This document shows positions 18,451-27,921 of a DNA stretch of 37,377 bases, in pieces. The notes under the pieces were generated by a model. It had not been told where the DNA came from, made no database searches, and saw nothing but the letters and a program-made list of their open reading frames with translations. Position numbers and translations under genes: made by a program. The stretch's first letter is position 1; each line of letters begins with the position of its first letter. This stretch comes from Nitrososphaeria archaeon (GTDB taxonomy: Archaea; Thermoproteota; Nitrososphaeria; JACIWG01). Location: assembly GCA_026413865.1 (NCBI GenBank), contig JAOAKB010000006.1:35736-73112 (forward strand), written 5' to 3'.

Positions 18451-19515
18451 TTACTGTATCTTATTTCTTGTTCCACAATATTTACATGACACTTCATAAA
18501 CTCCTCTTGTTGTGGGAACATCTAAGGGTGCGCCACATTTTATGCAAAAGAAAGCCTTTGGCCCTTCTACAGGCTTAACCTCCACTAAAACCATGTCCCT
18601 GTCTGCTTGTCCTGAAAGCACATAATTTATTGCATCAATAAGCTTTTCAGTATCATCTCCGCTTGTGTCAAAAACTATAGCCTTATACTTTTGTCCTGGT
18701 TTTAGATCGATATAAACTCCTTCCCAGGCTATTATTCCAACCCTACCCTTCTGTACACTTGAGATAATTCCTAATGGAATCTCCAAATCCAGTTTTCTTT
18801 CTGTCTTGGTTTTGGTTGGAATAAATAGTTTCTTTTCTAAAACAACCTCCTTCTCCACCTCATATAATAGGCGTTGGTCTGTAACAGTAACCTTTCCTTC
18901 ATTCTTTTCGGCAGGCTCAAGCTTTTTAGCCTTAACACACAATAATGGATGCTCATTTTCTTTAAGCATAAAAGATGCTGAAGCTATCGAGTTAACTACA
19001 TATTCTGCATCACTTACAACCTTTTCCACCTTTTCTATATCTTCTCTAACCTTAACAAGTCCTCTTTTAACCTGATTTATCTGAGAATATGCTTTTGATG
19101 TAAAAGTGCTTACCTTAGTATTGTATAGTATAATCTCTCCTCTTATAGCAAATTCTACAAAAAAGGGCTGATTAATTCTACTTAAAAGGGATTGTCCCTC
19201 ACTTTTTAGAATACTTATTTCACTTTTAAGCTGGCCAGTTAAAGATTCAATATCAAAAGAGATGCTTGATCTTGTCAGATTCCAGTCTCCAACAAGCTTC
19301 TTTAATTGCTCCTCAACACTTACCCTATGTACATAACCACTCTTCCGTAGTGCCTCAAACCTTGATGGAAGTGAAATACACATACTGTCTATGTATGAAA
19401 TAGACGACGTAAGCCAATTAAGTTGACTTTCAACTTGGGTTAGGCTTGAAAGACTACTTTGAACTTCAGACCTTAAATGCTGTCTTCTGTCATGCTGTGC
19501 ACTCATATTGGTCAT
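18451..19515 (-). CDS. Coiled-coil protein with central PH/GRAM-like segment and C-terminal zinc ribbon
   Basis: N-terminal helical region; EGKVTVTDQRLLYEVEKEVV...IPLGIISSVQKGRVGIIAWEGVYIDLKPGQKYKAIVFD; CIKCGAPLDVPTTRGVYEVSCKYCGTRNKIQ. Confidence 0.6.
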   Translation of the reverse strand: MTNMSAQHDRRQHLRSEVQSSLSSLTQVESQLNWLTSSISYIDSMCISLPSRFEALRKSGYVHRVSVEEQLKKLVGDWNLTRSSISFDIESLTGQLKSEISILKSEGQSLLSRINQPFFVEFAIRGEIILYNTKVSTFTSKAYSQINQVKRGLVKVREDIEKVEKVVSDAEYVVNSIASASFMLKENEHPLLCVKAKKLEPAEKNEGKVTVTDQRLLYEVEKEVVLEKKLFIPTKTKTERKLDLEIPLGIISSVQKGRVGIIAWEGVYIDLKPGQKYKAIVFDTSGDDTEKLIDAINYVLSGQADRDMVLVEVKPVEGPKAFFCIKCGAPLDVPTTRGVYEVSCKYCGTRNKIQ

Positions 19516-19581
19516 ATCCTAAACTAAACATTTATCTAAACTTTAAACTTATATAAATGTGTATAAAAAATCATTTTTACT

Positions 19582-20934
19582 ATGGTTGAATATGTTAGGT
19601 CTGGTATTAAAGAGTTTGATAATATAATTGGTGGTTTTATTAAGGGCCAAATTATACTTTTAGCCGGAAATCCTGGTTCAGGCAAAACAACCTTTGCTAC
19701 ACAATTCCTTTACGAAGGTCTCTTGAATGGTGAAACAACATTATATGTTGGCCTAGTTGAGCCCAAAGAAGATTTTATAACTTATATGAGTATGCTCGGA
19801 TTTGATCTCATAAGATATGAAAAGGATGGAAAATTTCTTTTTTTAGAAATGTTAACTTTAAAAGATATGGAAGGTATTACTTTACTAGTTAAGAACATTT
19901 TACAGCTTATAAAAGATTTAGCCATAAGTAGGCTGGTAATAGATAGCATTACAGCACTAGAACATGTTATTAGAGAGGAAAATGTAAGAGCTTTTTTCCA
20001 CAATACTCTCCTAAGGGGGTTAAAGATGCATAATGTCACTTCTGTCTTAATTGCAGATTTACCTTTTAACACATTAACCATTGGTTATGGTGTTGAAGAG
20101 TTTATTTTTGATTCAGTGATAGCACTAGAGCTTAATCTATATAGAGGTTTGCCTAGGAGGAGGCTGATTGTTAAAAAATTAAGAGGTCAACCTCTTCCAT
20201 TTTCTCATTTTGATATAATAATAGGTAAGGGTGGTATAAAATTGATTCCACCATTTGCTCTTCCTATTTCAGGTTATATAGGAGAAAAGAGTTTGCCCTT
20301 TGGGGTTAAGGAACTAAATGATATGCTTTCTGGAGGTATTAGGGCTGGAACGAGCACAATTTTTATTGGTCCTTCAGGCAGTGGAAAGACTTTATTGGCA
20401 TTAGATTTTGTTAGATCTTGTGCAAATGTTGGTGAATCATGTATTTTCATATCTTTGGAGGAAAGTGTTCCTCAAATAATGGGCCATTTAAAGAGGATGG
20501 GTGCTACATCGAAAGAACTTCAAGCAATAAATTTATTTTCGCATAGCATATTAATTAAAACTTCATATGAAAGTTTACAATCTATAAGAGAAATTGTCGA
20601 GGAATTAAATCCTTCTGTATTAGTTATAGATGGTGCAACCGCATTAAAAAGGTTTTATGGTGTAACTGAATTTAACAATTTCATGAGAAGTTTATCTTTC
20701 TATTGTAAATCTAAAAATATAACGTTTGTTGCAACTTTAATTGGAAATGTATTTAAAGAAGAAGCCGAGTTATCTACAGCTTTCGATAACATAATTGCGC
20801 TTTTCCTCGAAAAAATTGCTATTGATGAAATTGTCAGGAAGATTGCAGTTCTAAAGGCCAGAGGTGTTAATACTTCATTAAAAATCTATAATATGGGTAT
20901 TGAAAAGGGTGGCAAGATAGTTGTCTACAAATGA
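19582..20934 (+). CDS. KaiC-like ATPase with two RecA domains
   Basis: Walker A GNPGSGKTTFA and GPSGSGKTLLA; Walker B RLVIDSITALE and VLVIDGATALK. Confidence 0.92.
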   Translation: MVEYVRSGIKEFDNIIGGFIKGQIILLAGNPGSGKTTFATQFLYEGLLNGETTLYVGLVEPKEDFITYMSMLGFDLIRYEKDGKFLFLEMLTLKDMEGITLLVKNILQLIKDLAISRLVIDSITALEHVIREENVRAFFHNTLLRGLKMHNVTSVLIADLPFNTLTIGYGVEEFIFDSVIALELNLYRGLPRRRLIVKKLRGQPLPFSHFDIIIGKGGIKLIPPFALPISGYIGEKSLPFGVKELNDMLSGGIRAGTSTIFIGPSGSGKTLLALDFVRSCANVGESCIFISLEESVPQIMGHLKRMGATSKELQAINLFSHSILIKTSYESLQSIREIVEELNPSVLVIDGATALKRFYGVTEFNNFMRSLSFYCKSKNITFVATLIGNVFKEEAELSTAFDNIIALFLEKIAIDEIVRKIAVLKARGVNTSLKIYNMGIEKGGKIVVYK

Positions 20935-21292
20935 AATCTTCACACTTGAAAGGTTTTCTAAAGAATTTAACAAATTTTTGGGTGAAGTTTATGATGAATC
21001 ATTTACTATTGTACTTAATCATTATACAAAATCTGAAACAGGTTTAGACAGCTTCTCAACGCTTATTTTAAATGATCCAATTAAAGCTTATAATGTTTTA
21101 TTAACAATATTTAAAGTTGATTTAACAATAAAAGTTTTGTTCGAAATTTTAATTTCAAAATCATATCAGGATTTTGTCCTTGCTGAAAAAATATGTGAAC
21201 TATTAATGAAATCGTTTAGATGTGGCGATGGAGTTAATGCTAAAAAGATTCTTTTGGATGTGCTAAAAAGTAGAATTAGTGGAGTTAGGTGA
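20921..21292 (+). CDS. Small predicted helical protein between KaiC and histidine kinase
   Basis: 123 aa; TTG start overlapping kaiC-like gene by 14 nt and the kinase by 4 nt. Confidence 0.6.
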   Translation: MSTNEIFTLERFSKEFNKFLGEVYDESFTIVLNHYTKSETGLDSFSTLILNDPIKAYNVLLTIFKVDLTIKVLFEILISKSYQDFVLAEKICELLMKSFRCGDGVNAKKILLDVLKSRISGVR

Positions 21293-22362
21293 GTATGGGT
21301 AAAAAGATTGATTATCATATTATGCTTGAAAGTTTGGATTTTCCAATAATATATTTTGATAAGAATTCAAATATAAAATATTGGAATAGGTCTGCTGAAA
21401 GGCTTTTAGGGTTTAAAAAGAATGAGGTTGTTGGTAAAAATTTTGAAAGTGTTCTTAGGCCTGAACTTTATGGAATAGATTTCCTAGACCTTATGAAAAG
21501 AGTTTATACAACTGGCCAGTCTTGTGTTAGGGCTGTAGTTTATAAAAAAGATTATTCTCCTATATATGTTGAATTGAATGTTTTTAGGTTAAAAGGTAAA
21601 GGAGAGGGTTCTGTTGTTCTCATAAGGGACATTTCTTTGCAGAAGAAGTTAGATGAAATATTAAGGCAATCTTCTTTAAAGCTTGAAGCCCTTGTTGAGG
21701 AGAAGGAAAAAATGTTAAAAGATAGTGAGCGTCTTATAACGATTGGAAAGGTCACATCAATGATAGGACATGATCTTAGAAACCCTTTACAGACGATAAT
21801 TAATCTACTATATTTGGCTAAAAATGATATTAAAGATAAAAGGTTATTATCCTATTTTGATCGCATATCAGAGCAAGTTGAATATATGCATAAAATCATT
21901 TTGGATCTTCAAGACTTTACAACTCCAGTCACTGTTCGCTTACAATCTTTTTCAACAGAAGAATTATTTTCTGTGATTCTAAGGTCAGTTAATATCCCAG
22001 AAAATATAATTGTAGTTAAAAATTTAATGTTAAAAACTATTAAGACAAATTGGGTTTCTTTTGTTAGGATAATGCAAAATTTGATTCTAAATGCTGTACA
22101 AGCTATGCCAAATGGCGGAACTTTAACTATTGAAGTTTTTGATGAAAACAATTTTGTTGTAGTGAAGGTTAGTGATACTGGTGTTGGAATACCTAAAGAG
22201 CATTTTGATAAAATTTTTGAACCATATTTTACTACAAAGGCTAAGGGTATGGGTTTAGGTCTTTCTGTTGTGAAAAGGCTTGTAGACTTTCTTAATGGCC
22301 AAGTTAGTTTTGAAAGTGAAGTTGGTAAGGGTACAACTTTCACTATAAAATTACCGAAATGA
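21289..22362 (+). CDS. PAS-domain sensor histidine kinase
   Basis: PAS FPIIYFDKNSNIKYWNRSAERLLGFKKNEVVGKNFESVL; H-box IGHDLRNPLQTI; N-box NLILNAVQAMPNGG; DTGVGIP; GMGLGLSVVKRL. Confidence 0.93.
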   Translation: MSMGKKIDYHIMLESLDFPIIYFDKNSNIKYWNRSAERLLGFKKNEVVGKNFESVLRPELYGIDFLDLMKRVYTTGQSCVRAVVYKKDYSPIYVELNVFRLKGKGEGSVVLIRDISLQKKLDEILRQSSLKLEALVEEKEKMLKDSERLITIGKVTSMIGHDLRNPLQTIINLLYLAKNDIKDKRLLSYFDRISEQVEYMHKIILDLQDFTTPVTVRLQSFSTEELFSVILRSVNIPENIIVVKNLMLKTIKTNWVSFVRIMQNLILNAVQAMPNGGTLTIEVFDENNFVVVKVSDTGVGIPKEHFDKIFEPYFTTKAKGMGLGLSVVKRLVDFLNGQVSFESEVGKGTTFTIKLPK

Positions 22363-22430
22363 TTTATATTTTATCATACAACTGTTTTGTTGTCAAAACT
22401 TAAATATTATGGTTAGTATTATGTTAACCT

Positions 22431-23177
22431 ATGTGGTTGCCTAGGTGGGTTGGCGAAGTTTACAAAAAGCTTTATACAAAGTTTAATAGAGAAATCTTTT
22501 ACTTTGATGACGTTTTAGATATTTCTAAATCGTTTTCGTCTGCTAAGGTTGTTTTATATGAGCTTAGGAAGGTTGGTGCTGTATATGTTCATGGTAGGGT
22601 GGGAAAGAAAAGGGCTTATAGACTTTGTGATCCTGAAGTTTTACTTTATATTTTGGATAATAAGATTTCTAATTTAGGTAAGTTTAAGCAGGGAAGATAT
22701 TCCAGAGTTATTGGTTTGGTTTCTGTAGAAATCTTGAAGAGGTTCAGTTTTATTGTAAATAGTCTGGTTGTGTATGGGAGTGTTGCTAGGGGTGTTGCTA
22801 GAGCTGATAGTGATATAGACTTGCTTGTTATCCTTGACAGTAAGGATAGTTTTGGTAAGCGTATTGACATGCTTTTGGATGTAGAATTTTCGGAAAAGGT
22901 TAGTGAAGAATTAAATTGGCTCTATAATAATGGTATAGACACACATATCTCATTTCTTCCATTGAATTTGGAGGAGGTAAAGGCTTTTCCCCCAATCTTA
23001 TTGGATGTAATAGATGAAGGTGTTGTTTTGGTTGACAAAGGATTTTATTCTAAATTTGTTATAGAAAAGAAGGCTTATCTTTCTAAACTTGGAGCAAGAA
23101 GAGTATTTCTTTCGGAAAGTGAATGGTATTGGGATTTTAAGCCTGGCATAAAATTTGGGGAGGTTGTAGAAGTTTGA
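22431..23177 (+). CDS. Winged-helix-fused minimal nucleotidyltransferase (MNT)
   Basis: VVYGSVARGVARADSDIDLLVI (GSxxxG...DxD); N-terminal wHTH-like region. Confidence 0.85.
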   Translation: MWLPRWVGEVYKKLYTKFNREIFYFDDVLDISKSFSSAKVVLYELRKVGAVYVHGRVGKKRAYRLCDPEVLLYILDNKISNLGKFKQGRYSRVIGLVSVEILKRFSFIVNSLVVYGSVARGVARADSDIDLLVILDSKDSFGKRIDMLLDVEFSEKVSEELNWLYNNGIDTHISFLPLNLEEVKAFPPILLDVIDEGVVLVDKGFYSKFVIEKKAYLSKLGARRVFLSESEWYWDFKPGIKFGEVVEV

Positions 23178-23593
23178 AGAATATTGAAATGTCTTCTGCT
23201 ATGCTTGGGCAAGCGTTTTCTAGACTAAAAACAGCTAAGCAGGCTATGGGAGATGAAAACTTTGCGTATGTGGTAAGATGTTCTCAAGAATGTGTTGAGT
23301 TGAGTTTGAAGGCTTCTTTAAGACTTTTGGGTATAGAATATCCAAAAAAGCATGATGTGAGCCGAATTATTTTAATTAATAGGGGTCGTTTTCCTGAATG
23401 GTTTCCAGTGGAAGAATTTGCGAAAGTTAGTAGGGTTTTGGCTGAAAAGAGGGAGCCTGCCGTTTATGGTGACGAATTGAAGCTGATACCTTCTTCGATA
23501 TTATTTGATAAGAGTCAGGCAGAAGATGCTTTAAGGTCCGCAGAAAAAGTTTATAGTGTCTGTTTGAAGCTTTTTGAAAGTGTAAAGGGTTAG
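23174..23593 (+). CDS. HEPN-domain protein
   Basis: FAYVVRCSQECVELSLKASLRLLGIEYPKKHDVS...AEKREPAVYGDE; 4-nt overlap with the MNT gene. Confidence 0.85.
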   Translation: MKNIEMSSAMLGQAFSRLKTAKQAMGDENFAYVVRCSQECVELSLKASLRLLGIEYPKKHDVSRIILINRGRFPEWFPVEEFAKVSRVLAEKREPAVYGDELKLIPSSILFDKSQAEDALRSAEKVYSVCLKLFESVKG

Positions 23594-24018
23594 GTTTTTG
23601 TTTTAGAAACTATGTTACAGAAGTCTATGAATATTGTTGATATTGTCCAAATGCCTATTAGGTATAATATTATTGTAAAGTCTATGGTGACCATCATATT
23701 TATGTCCTGGTAGAAGAGGGTTGTTGAAAGTATTCCGTTGTTCAATATTTTTGTAAGTATCCAGAAGCCAAGTATTTTTGTTAATGTGTTTAATGTAAAC
23801 TTGTATACTAAGTTTTCTATTAACGAAATTGCTACTCCTGTTATGATAAAAAACATCATTATCCAAATATAGTATGCGCTCACTTCTTCCATATAGAACC
23901 CTGTTCCAGAAATGATGGATGGTATTATGTAAACGTATAATATTGTCCATATTATTCCAGAAAGTATTCCTATCATAGCTTTTCCTGTAATATTTAGGAA
24001 CCTGTTAAGGTAACTCAT
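23590..24018 (-). CDS. Membrane protein (four TM predicted)
   Basis: 142-aa hydrophobic ORF, overlaps the upstream gene by 4 nt. Confidence 0.6.
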   Translation of the reverse strand: MSYLNRFLNITGKAMIGILSGIIWTILYVYIIPSIISGTGFYMEEVSAYYIWIMMFFIITGVAISLIENLVYKFTLNTLTKILGFWILTKILNNGILSTTLFYQDINMMVTIDFTIILYLIGIWTISTIFIDFCNIVSKTKT

Positions 24019-24410
24019 GCTCTCACAACCTTAATCTCTACTGGATAAAGTTGTGCGATTGTAAACTTGATTGTCGCCTCTAATCCCTTAAACTTTTCAA
24101 CATCTTTTATTGAAATATATGTTTTTGCTGCAAAACTTTGTCCCTTTTCCAGCTTTTGTTTAGAAATGGAAATATATTTTTCTCCTACTGTTATGTTTGC
24201 TTGCACATTGTTTAATGCTACTGTACCATTATATATTATGTTAAATTCCATTTCTATATGTGTACTATTGTACTGTTTATATGATGGTATTAGGAGAAAT
24301 GTTTGAGGGTTCAAGCTTTCCTCGTAAACGAATTGTGCGAGTGGTGCTACTATTATTGTGCCTAATGCTAGGAATACAAGTGTTAGGGCAATAGTAGCCT
24401 GTCCGTTCAC
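24015..24410 (-). CDS. Membrane-anchored extracytoplasmic protein with pilin-like N-terminus and beta-rich domain
   Basis: MNGQATIALTLVFLALGTIIVAPLAQFVYEE then beta-rich NITVGEKYISISKQKLEKGQSFAAKTYISIKD. Confidence 0.6.
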   Translation of the reverse strand: MNGQATIALTLVFLALGTIIVAPLAQFVYEESLNPQTFLLIPSYKQYNSTHIEMEFNIIYNGTVALNNVQANITVGEKYISISKQKLEKGQSFAAKTYISIKDVEKFKGLEATIKFTIAQLYPVEIKVVRA

Positions 24411-24709
24411 TTGGCTTCACTTTTTTCTTTAAAAAGCTCTACACTATCTTTTAAAATTATTGCACCTATCCAAACACATACTCCGAGGAAAGCGAGTTTT
24501 GCAACCAAATCTATTATGTCAAAGCTTACACTTATGAGTGCATCTGAAATATTTAGTCCTATGGGTTTATTTAGAGGTTCATAGTTTAGAAAAACGTTTA
24601 TTGCGAAGGCGAATGGTATTATTAAGAATGCTAGTCCTATTATTAGTAGTATTAAGGCTGCAGATTTTCTTGTAAAAAACTCTTTCTTTTTAACTTCTGT
24701 TTCAGACAT
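24407..24709 (-). CDS. Two-TM membrane protein
   Basis: 100 aa; overlaps next gene by 4 nt. Confidence 0.6.
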   Translation of the reverse strand: MSETEVKKKEFFTRKSAALILLIIGLAFLIIPFAFAINVFLNYEPLNKPIGLNISDALISVSFDIIDLVAKLAFLGVCVWIGAIILKDSVELFKEKSEAK

Positions 24710-24745
24710 ATTATTAAGGGTATATTCTCCTATAAATATGTTTTA

Positions 24746-25837
24746 TCAAAAACTTTTTGAAAGAAATGTTAGCGCCTCCTTCAATATGTCTATGCTTTCT
24801 AAATATTCTTTTAAACTAATCTTCTCGTAGGGTGTATGTGCAAGTTTTGGGTCTCCTGGTCCATAAGTTATTGTTGGTGTCTTCATTATATTACCGTATA
24901 TGTTCATGTCTCCTGAACCTGTTTTTCTGACAAGCTGTGCTTCTATACCCTTAACCTTTTTTACTCCATGTTTGAATGCTTCTATAAGTTCGTTTTTTAT
25001 TGGTGCAATGTATGGTGGTGTATAATCTTCCACGCTAATCTTGTACTCAATCTTTTGTCCACATACCTTTGATGTGATATCAGTTAATTCTTTAATAATA
25101 TTTTCATACTTTATTTTTGGTGGAAATCTTATGTCTAATACCATTTCACAATATGATGGGCTCATGTTATGTGATTCTCCTCCCGACATTTTTGTTAGGC
25201 ATACGGTTATTGTATCAAACTTTTTCTCTTTAGAAAATGCTTCCTCATTATATTTTCTCATGTTCTCCCAAACTTCTATTGCTGCTTCAACAGCGCTCTT
25301 TCCAAGCCATATACTGCTTGCATGATAGCTTTCTGTTCTAAACTCTAATCTAACCCTAACACCACCCCTATATCCTATCACTATGTTTGTGGATGAAGAT
25401 GGTTCACCAAACACTGCATAAGATACCTTTTCACCTTCCTCGATTAGATTCTTTATCCCTTTTCCAGTGTCTTCTTCATCGACTACTGCTGCAATTATTA
25501 GCCTGTTTTTGAATCCACTTTTCCTTAACTCGTTTGCTGCTGAAAGAAATGCTGCAAGCGAAGATTTTGCATCCACTGCACCTCTACCATAAATATACTC
25601 CTCATCCATTTTTACTTCAATCTCTCCTGGAACTGTGTCCATGTGGCCACATAATAGTATTGAGGGTTCTTTTCCCTCGTACACTCCTATAGCGTTTCCT
25701 GCTCTGTCAATGTATGCTTTGTCTGCGTTAAACTCTTTTTGCAGCTTATCTTTTATGAATAAAGCTAATCTTTCCTCTTTCCCACTTGGAGTATAAAATT
25801 TTACCATTTCATATAGAAGGCTTATGTAATTGTTCAA
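24746..25837 (-). CDS. lysK: [LysW]-lysine/[LysW]-ornithine hydrolase (M20 family)
   Basis: LLCGHMDTVPGEI, GRGAVDAKSSLAAFL, AAVVDEEDTGKG, RKTGSGDMNIYG, YGPGDPKLAHTPYEKI; operon context. Confidence 0.9.
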   Translation of the reverse strand: MNNYISLLYEMVKFYTPSGKEERLALFIKDKLQKEFNADKAYIDRAGNAIGVYEGKEPSILLCGHMDTVPGEIEVKMDEEYIYGRGAVDAKSSLAAFLSAANELRKSGFKNRLIIAAVVDEEDTGKGIKNLIEEGEKVSYAVFGEPSSSTNIVIGYRGGVRVRLEFRTESYHASSIWLGKSAVEAAIEVWENMRKYNEEAFSKEKKFDTITVCLTKMSGGESHNMSPSYCEMVLDIRFPPKIKYENIIKELTDITSKVCGQKIEYKISVEDYTPPYIAPIKNELIEAFKHGVKKVKGIEAQLVRKTGSGDMNIYGNIMKTPTITYGPGDPKLAHTPYEKISLKEYLESIDILKEALTFLSKSF

Positions 25838-25844
25838 GCCCTTT

Positions 25845-26696
25845 TTATCTCCTTGCCTCTTTTATCACATACTCCATTATCAGTTTAGGTATGTCTACTC
25901 CTGTAGCTGGAACTGTGTTCTTGAATTCTGTAGTATTGTTTATTTCGTGGACGATTAAGCCATTAGGTGACTCCATCATGTCCACTCCAAATACACCTCC
26001 TCCGACTGCCTTTGCAGCCTTTAAAGCAAGCTCCCTAATCTCGTCTGTTATCTCACATTTTACTGCCTTTCCTCCTCTTGCAGTATTTGTTCTCCAGTCA
26101 TTTTCCGGCTGATAACGGTATATTCCTGTAACAACCTCATCTCCTATAACAAATATTCTTAAGTCTCTTGGCGGCCTATTAACATACTCTTGCATATAAT
26201 ACACTTGATACATTGGATACATGTAGTCCCTGTCCTCTAATACTGCCTGAGCTGCTGCCTCATCGTTTAAGAGTGCCACCATTCTTCCCCAGCTTCCACT
26301 TACGGGCTTTAATACTGCTTTTCCACCAAATTCTTCTCTAAAGATTTTCATTGCAGTTTCTGAAGTAAAAGATACTATTGTCTTTGGTGTTGGTATGTTG
26401 TGCTTTTGTAATACTAGTGTTGTAAACATTTTGTTTCCCGTTATTATTGCAGTATTCAACGAATTTATTACTCTTACATTCTTGTATTCTAGGTATGCTG
26501 TTGTATGTATGTTCCTATAGTAGCTTACACTTCTCTGTAATGCTATGTCCCCAAATTCTATGCTAGCATTTTTTGATAGATCAAATTCTCTCTCTTTTAC
26601 ATCTATCATCTCAATTTCTAGACCAAGCTTTTTTCCTGCATCATATAGTGCCTTCTCTTCCCATCTTATCATATCATAGAATATTGAAACTTTCAA
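25845..26696 (-). CDS. lysX: Alpha-aminoadipate-LysW ligase
   Basis: RimK/ATP-grasp: KPVSGSWGRMVALL, MQEYVNRPPRDLRIFVIGDE, VHEINNTTEFKNTVPATGVDIP; NTTEFKN region favours LysX over ArgX. Confidence 0.87.
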   Translation of the reverse strand: MKVSIFYDMIRWEEKALYDAGKKLGLEIEMIDVKEREFDLSKNASIEFGDIALQRSVSYYRNIHTTAYLEYKNVRVINSLNTAIITGNKMFTTLVLQKHNIPTPKTIVSFTSETAMKIFREEFGGKAVLKPVSGSWGRMVALLNDEAAAQAVLEDRDYMYPMYQVYYMQEYVNRPPRDLRIFVIGDEVVTGIYRYQPENDWRTNTARGGKAVKCEITDEIRELALKAAKAVGGGVFGVDMMESPNGLIVHEINNTTEFKNTVPATGVDIPKLIMEYVIKEARR

Positions 26697-27919
26697 ACTC
26701 TTCCACCCTCCATTCCACTCAAAAATTCTTCTTTCTTCAATACTTCCTCCATTTCGTCTGTAAGCTCTAGCTCGAACAAGTCTATTCCTAAATTCTTAAG
26801 TCCAGATAAAAGTTTCTCGCTTTCGCTTGAAACGTTTATTCCAAACATTTTAAGCAAGAATTCTGCTCCATTTTTTCCAGAAAGTCCTCCAAACACAAGT
26901 TTTCTTCTGTTTCCAACAGCCTTTGGAGAAATTAGCTCATATGTTTTAGGATTTCTTAGTACTGCTGCAACATGTGTTCCTGCCTTATGTTTGTACGCGT
27001 TATCTCCAACTATTGGCATAGATTTTGGTACAGGTATTCTAGTATACTCTTCCAAGAGTCTGCTAAGTTCGTAGAGCATATTGAATCTTATTCTCACGTC
27101 CGCTCCATAAAGTAGTTTTAGAACTAATGCTGTCTGCGATAGGTCAGCTATACCCGTTCTTTCTCCAAGCCCATTTACTGAAACGTGGACTTGTTCTGCT
27201 CCAGCCTCTAATCCTGCTATAGAGTTTGCAAGTGCTAGTCCAAGGTCATTATGGCAGTGTACATCTAAAGGTACCTTAACGTTTTCTTTAACTGTTTTAA
27301 CAAGATTATACATTCCATTGGGTGTCATAATACCCACTGTATCCGGTAAGCTTATTCTGTCAACATGTGCCTCCTCAAGTCTTTTTGCGAATTCTATCAA
27401 ATATTTTGGGTCTGCTCTGCTTGCATCCTCTAAGGTTATCCTAGCCTTTAATCCATGATTTTTCGCATAATCTAGTGCCATAACGGTCCTTTCTATTGCC
27501 TTCTCTCTTGTCACACGTAACTTATATTTTAGCTGTGTATCTGATGCCGAATGATATAATGCTACGAATTCTGCATCACATTCGAGTGCCTTGTCTATAT
27601 CTTCTTTTAGAGCTCTTCCATGTGCTACTATTGTAGCATTTAACCCGGCTTTAACAATCTTTTTGCATGCTTCAAGATGGTTTGATGAGATTACTGGACT
27701 TATTTCTATAGCGTCTACTCCTATAAAATCCAGCATCCACGCAATCTGTACCCTTTGGCTGTTTGTGAAGTAGCATCCTGGAAACTGTTCGCCTTCCCTT
27801 AATGTTGTGTCCAGAAACTTTATTCTTCTTCCCTTTAGTGGACTGTTTCCGTTATAATGTGGGCCGTATCCCACTCTTTCAAAGTCGTTTGATAAATTTT
27901 CTAGTACTTCCTCCTCCAA
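26693..27919 (-). CDS. Homocitrate synthase family protein
   Basis: KFLDTTLREGEQFPGCYFTNSQRVQIA, DVHCHNDLGLALANSIAGLEAGAEQVHVSVNGLGERTG; within lysine operon. Confidence 0.88.
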   Translation of the reverse strand: MEEEVLENLSNDFERVGYGPHYNGNSPLKGRRIKFLDTTLREGEQFPGCYFTNSQRVQIAWMLDFIGVDAIEISPVISSNHLEACKKIVKAGLNATIVAHGRALKEDIDKALECDAEFVALYHSASDTQLKYKLRVTREKAIERTVMALDYAKNHGLKARITLEDASRADPKYLIEFAKRLEEAHVDRISLPDTVGIMTPNGMYNLVKTVKENVKVPLDVHCHNDLGLALANSIAGLEAGAEQVHVSVNGLGERTGIADLSQTALVLKLLYGADVRIRFNMLYELSRLLEEYTRIPVPKSMPIVGDNAYKHKAGTHVAAVLRNPKTYELISPKAVGNRRKLVFGGLSGKNGAEFLLKMFGINVSSESEKLLSGLKNLGIDLFELELTDEMEEVLKKEEFLSGMEGGRV

Positions 27920-27921
27920 CC

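Noticed and set aside
22378-22393. acaac-tgtttt-gttgt near the MNT/HEPN promoter as operator
   Set aside because: Only 5-bp arms in AT-rich DNA; expected by chance.
23615-23950. 111-aa minus-strand ORF overlapping the 142-aa membrane protein
   Set aside because: Alternate frame of a coupled-operon gene, with N/H/I-rich non-protein-like composition.
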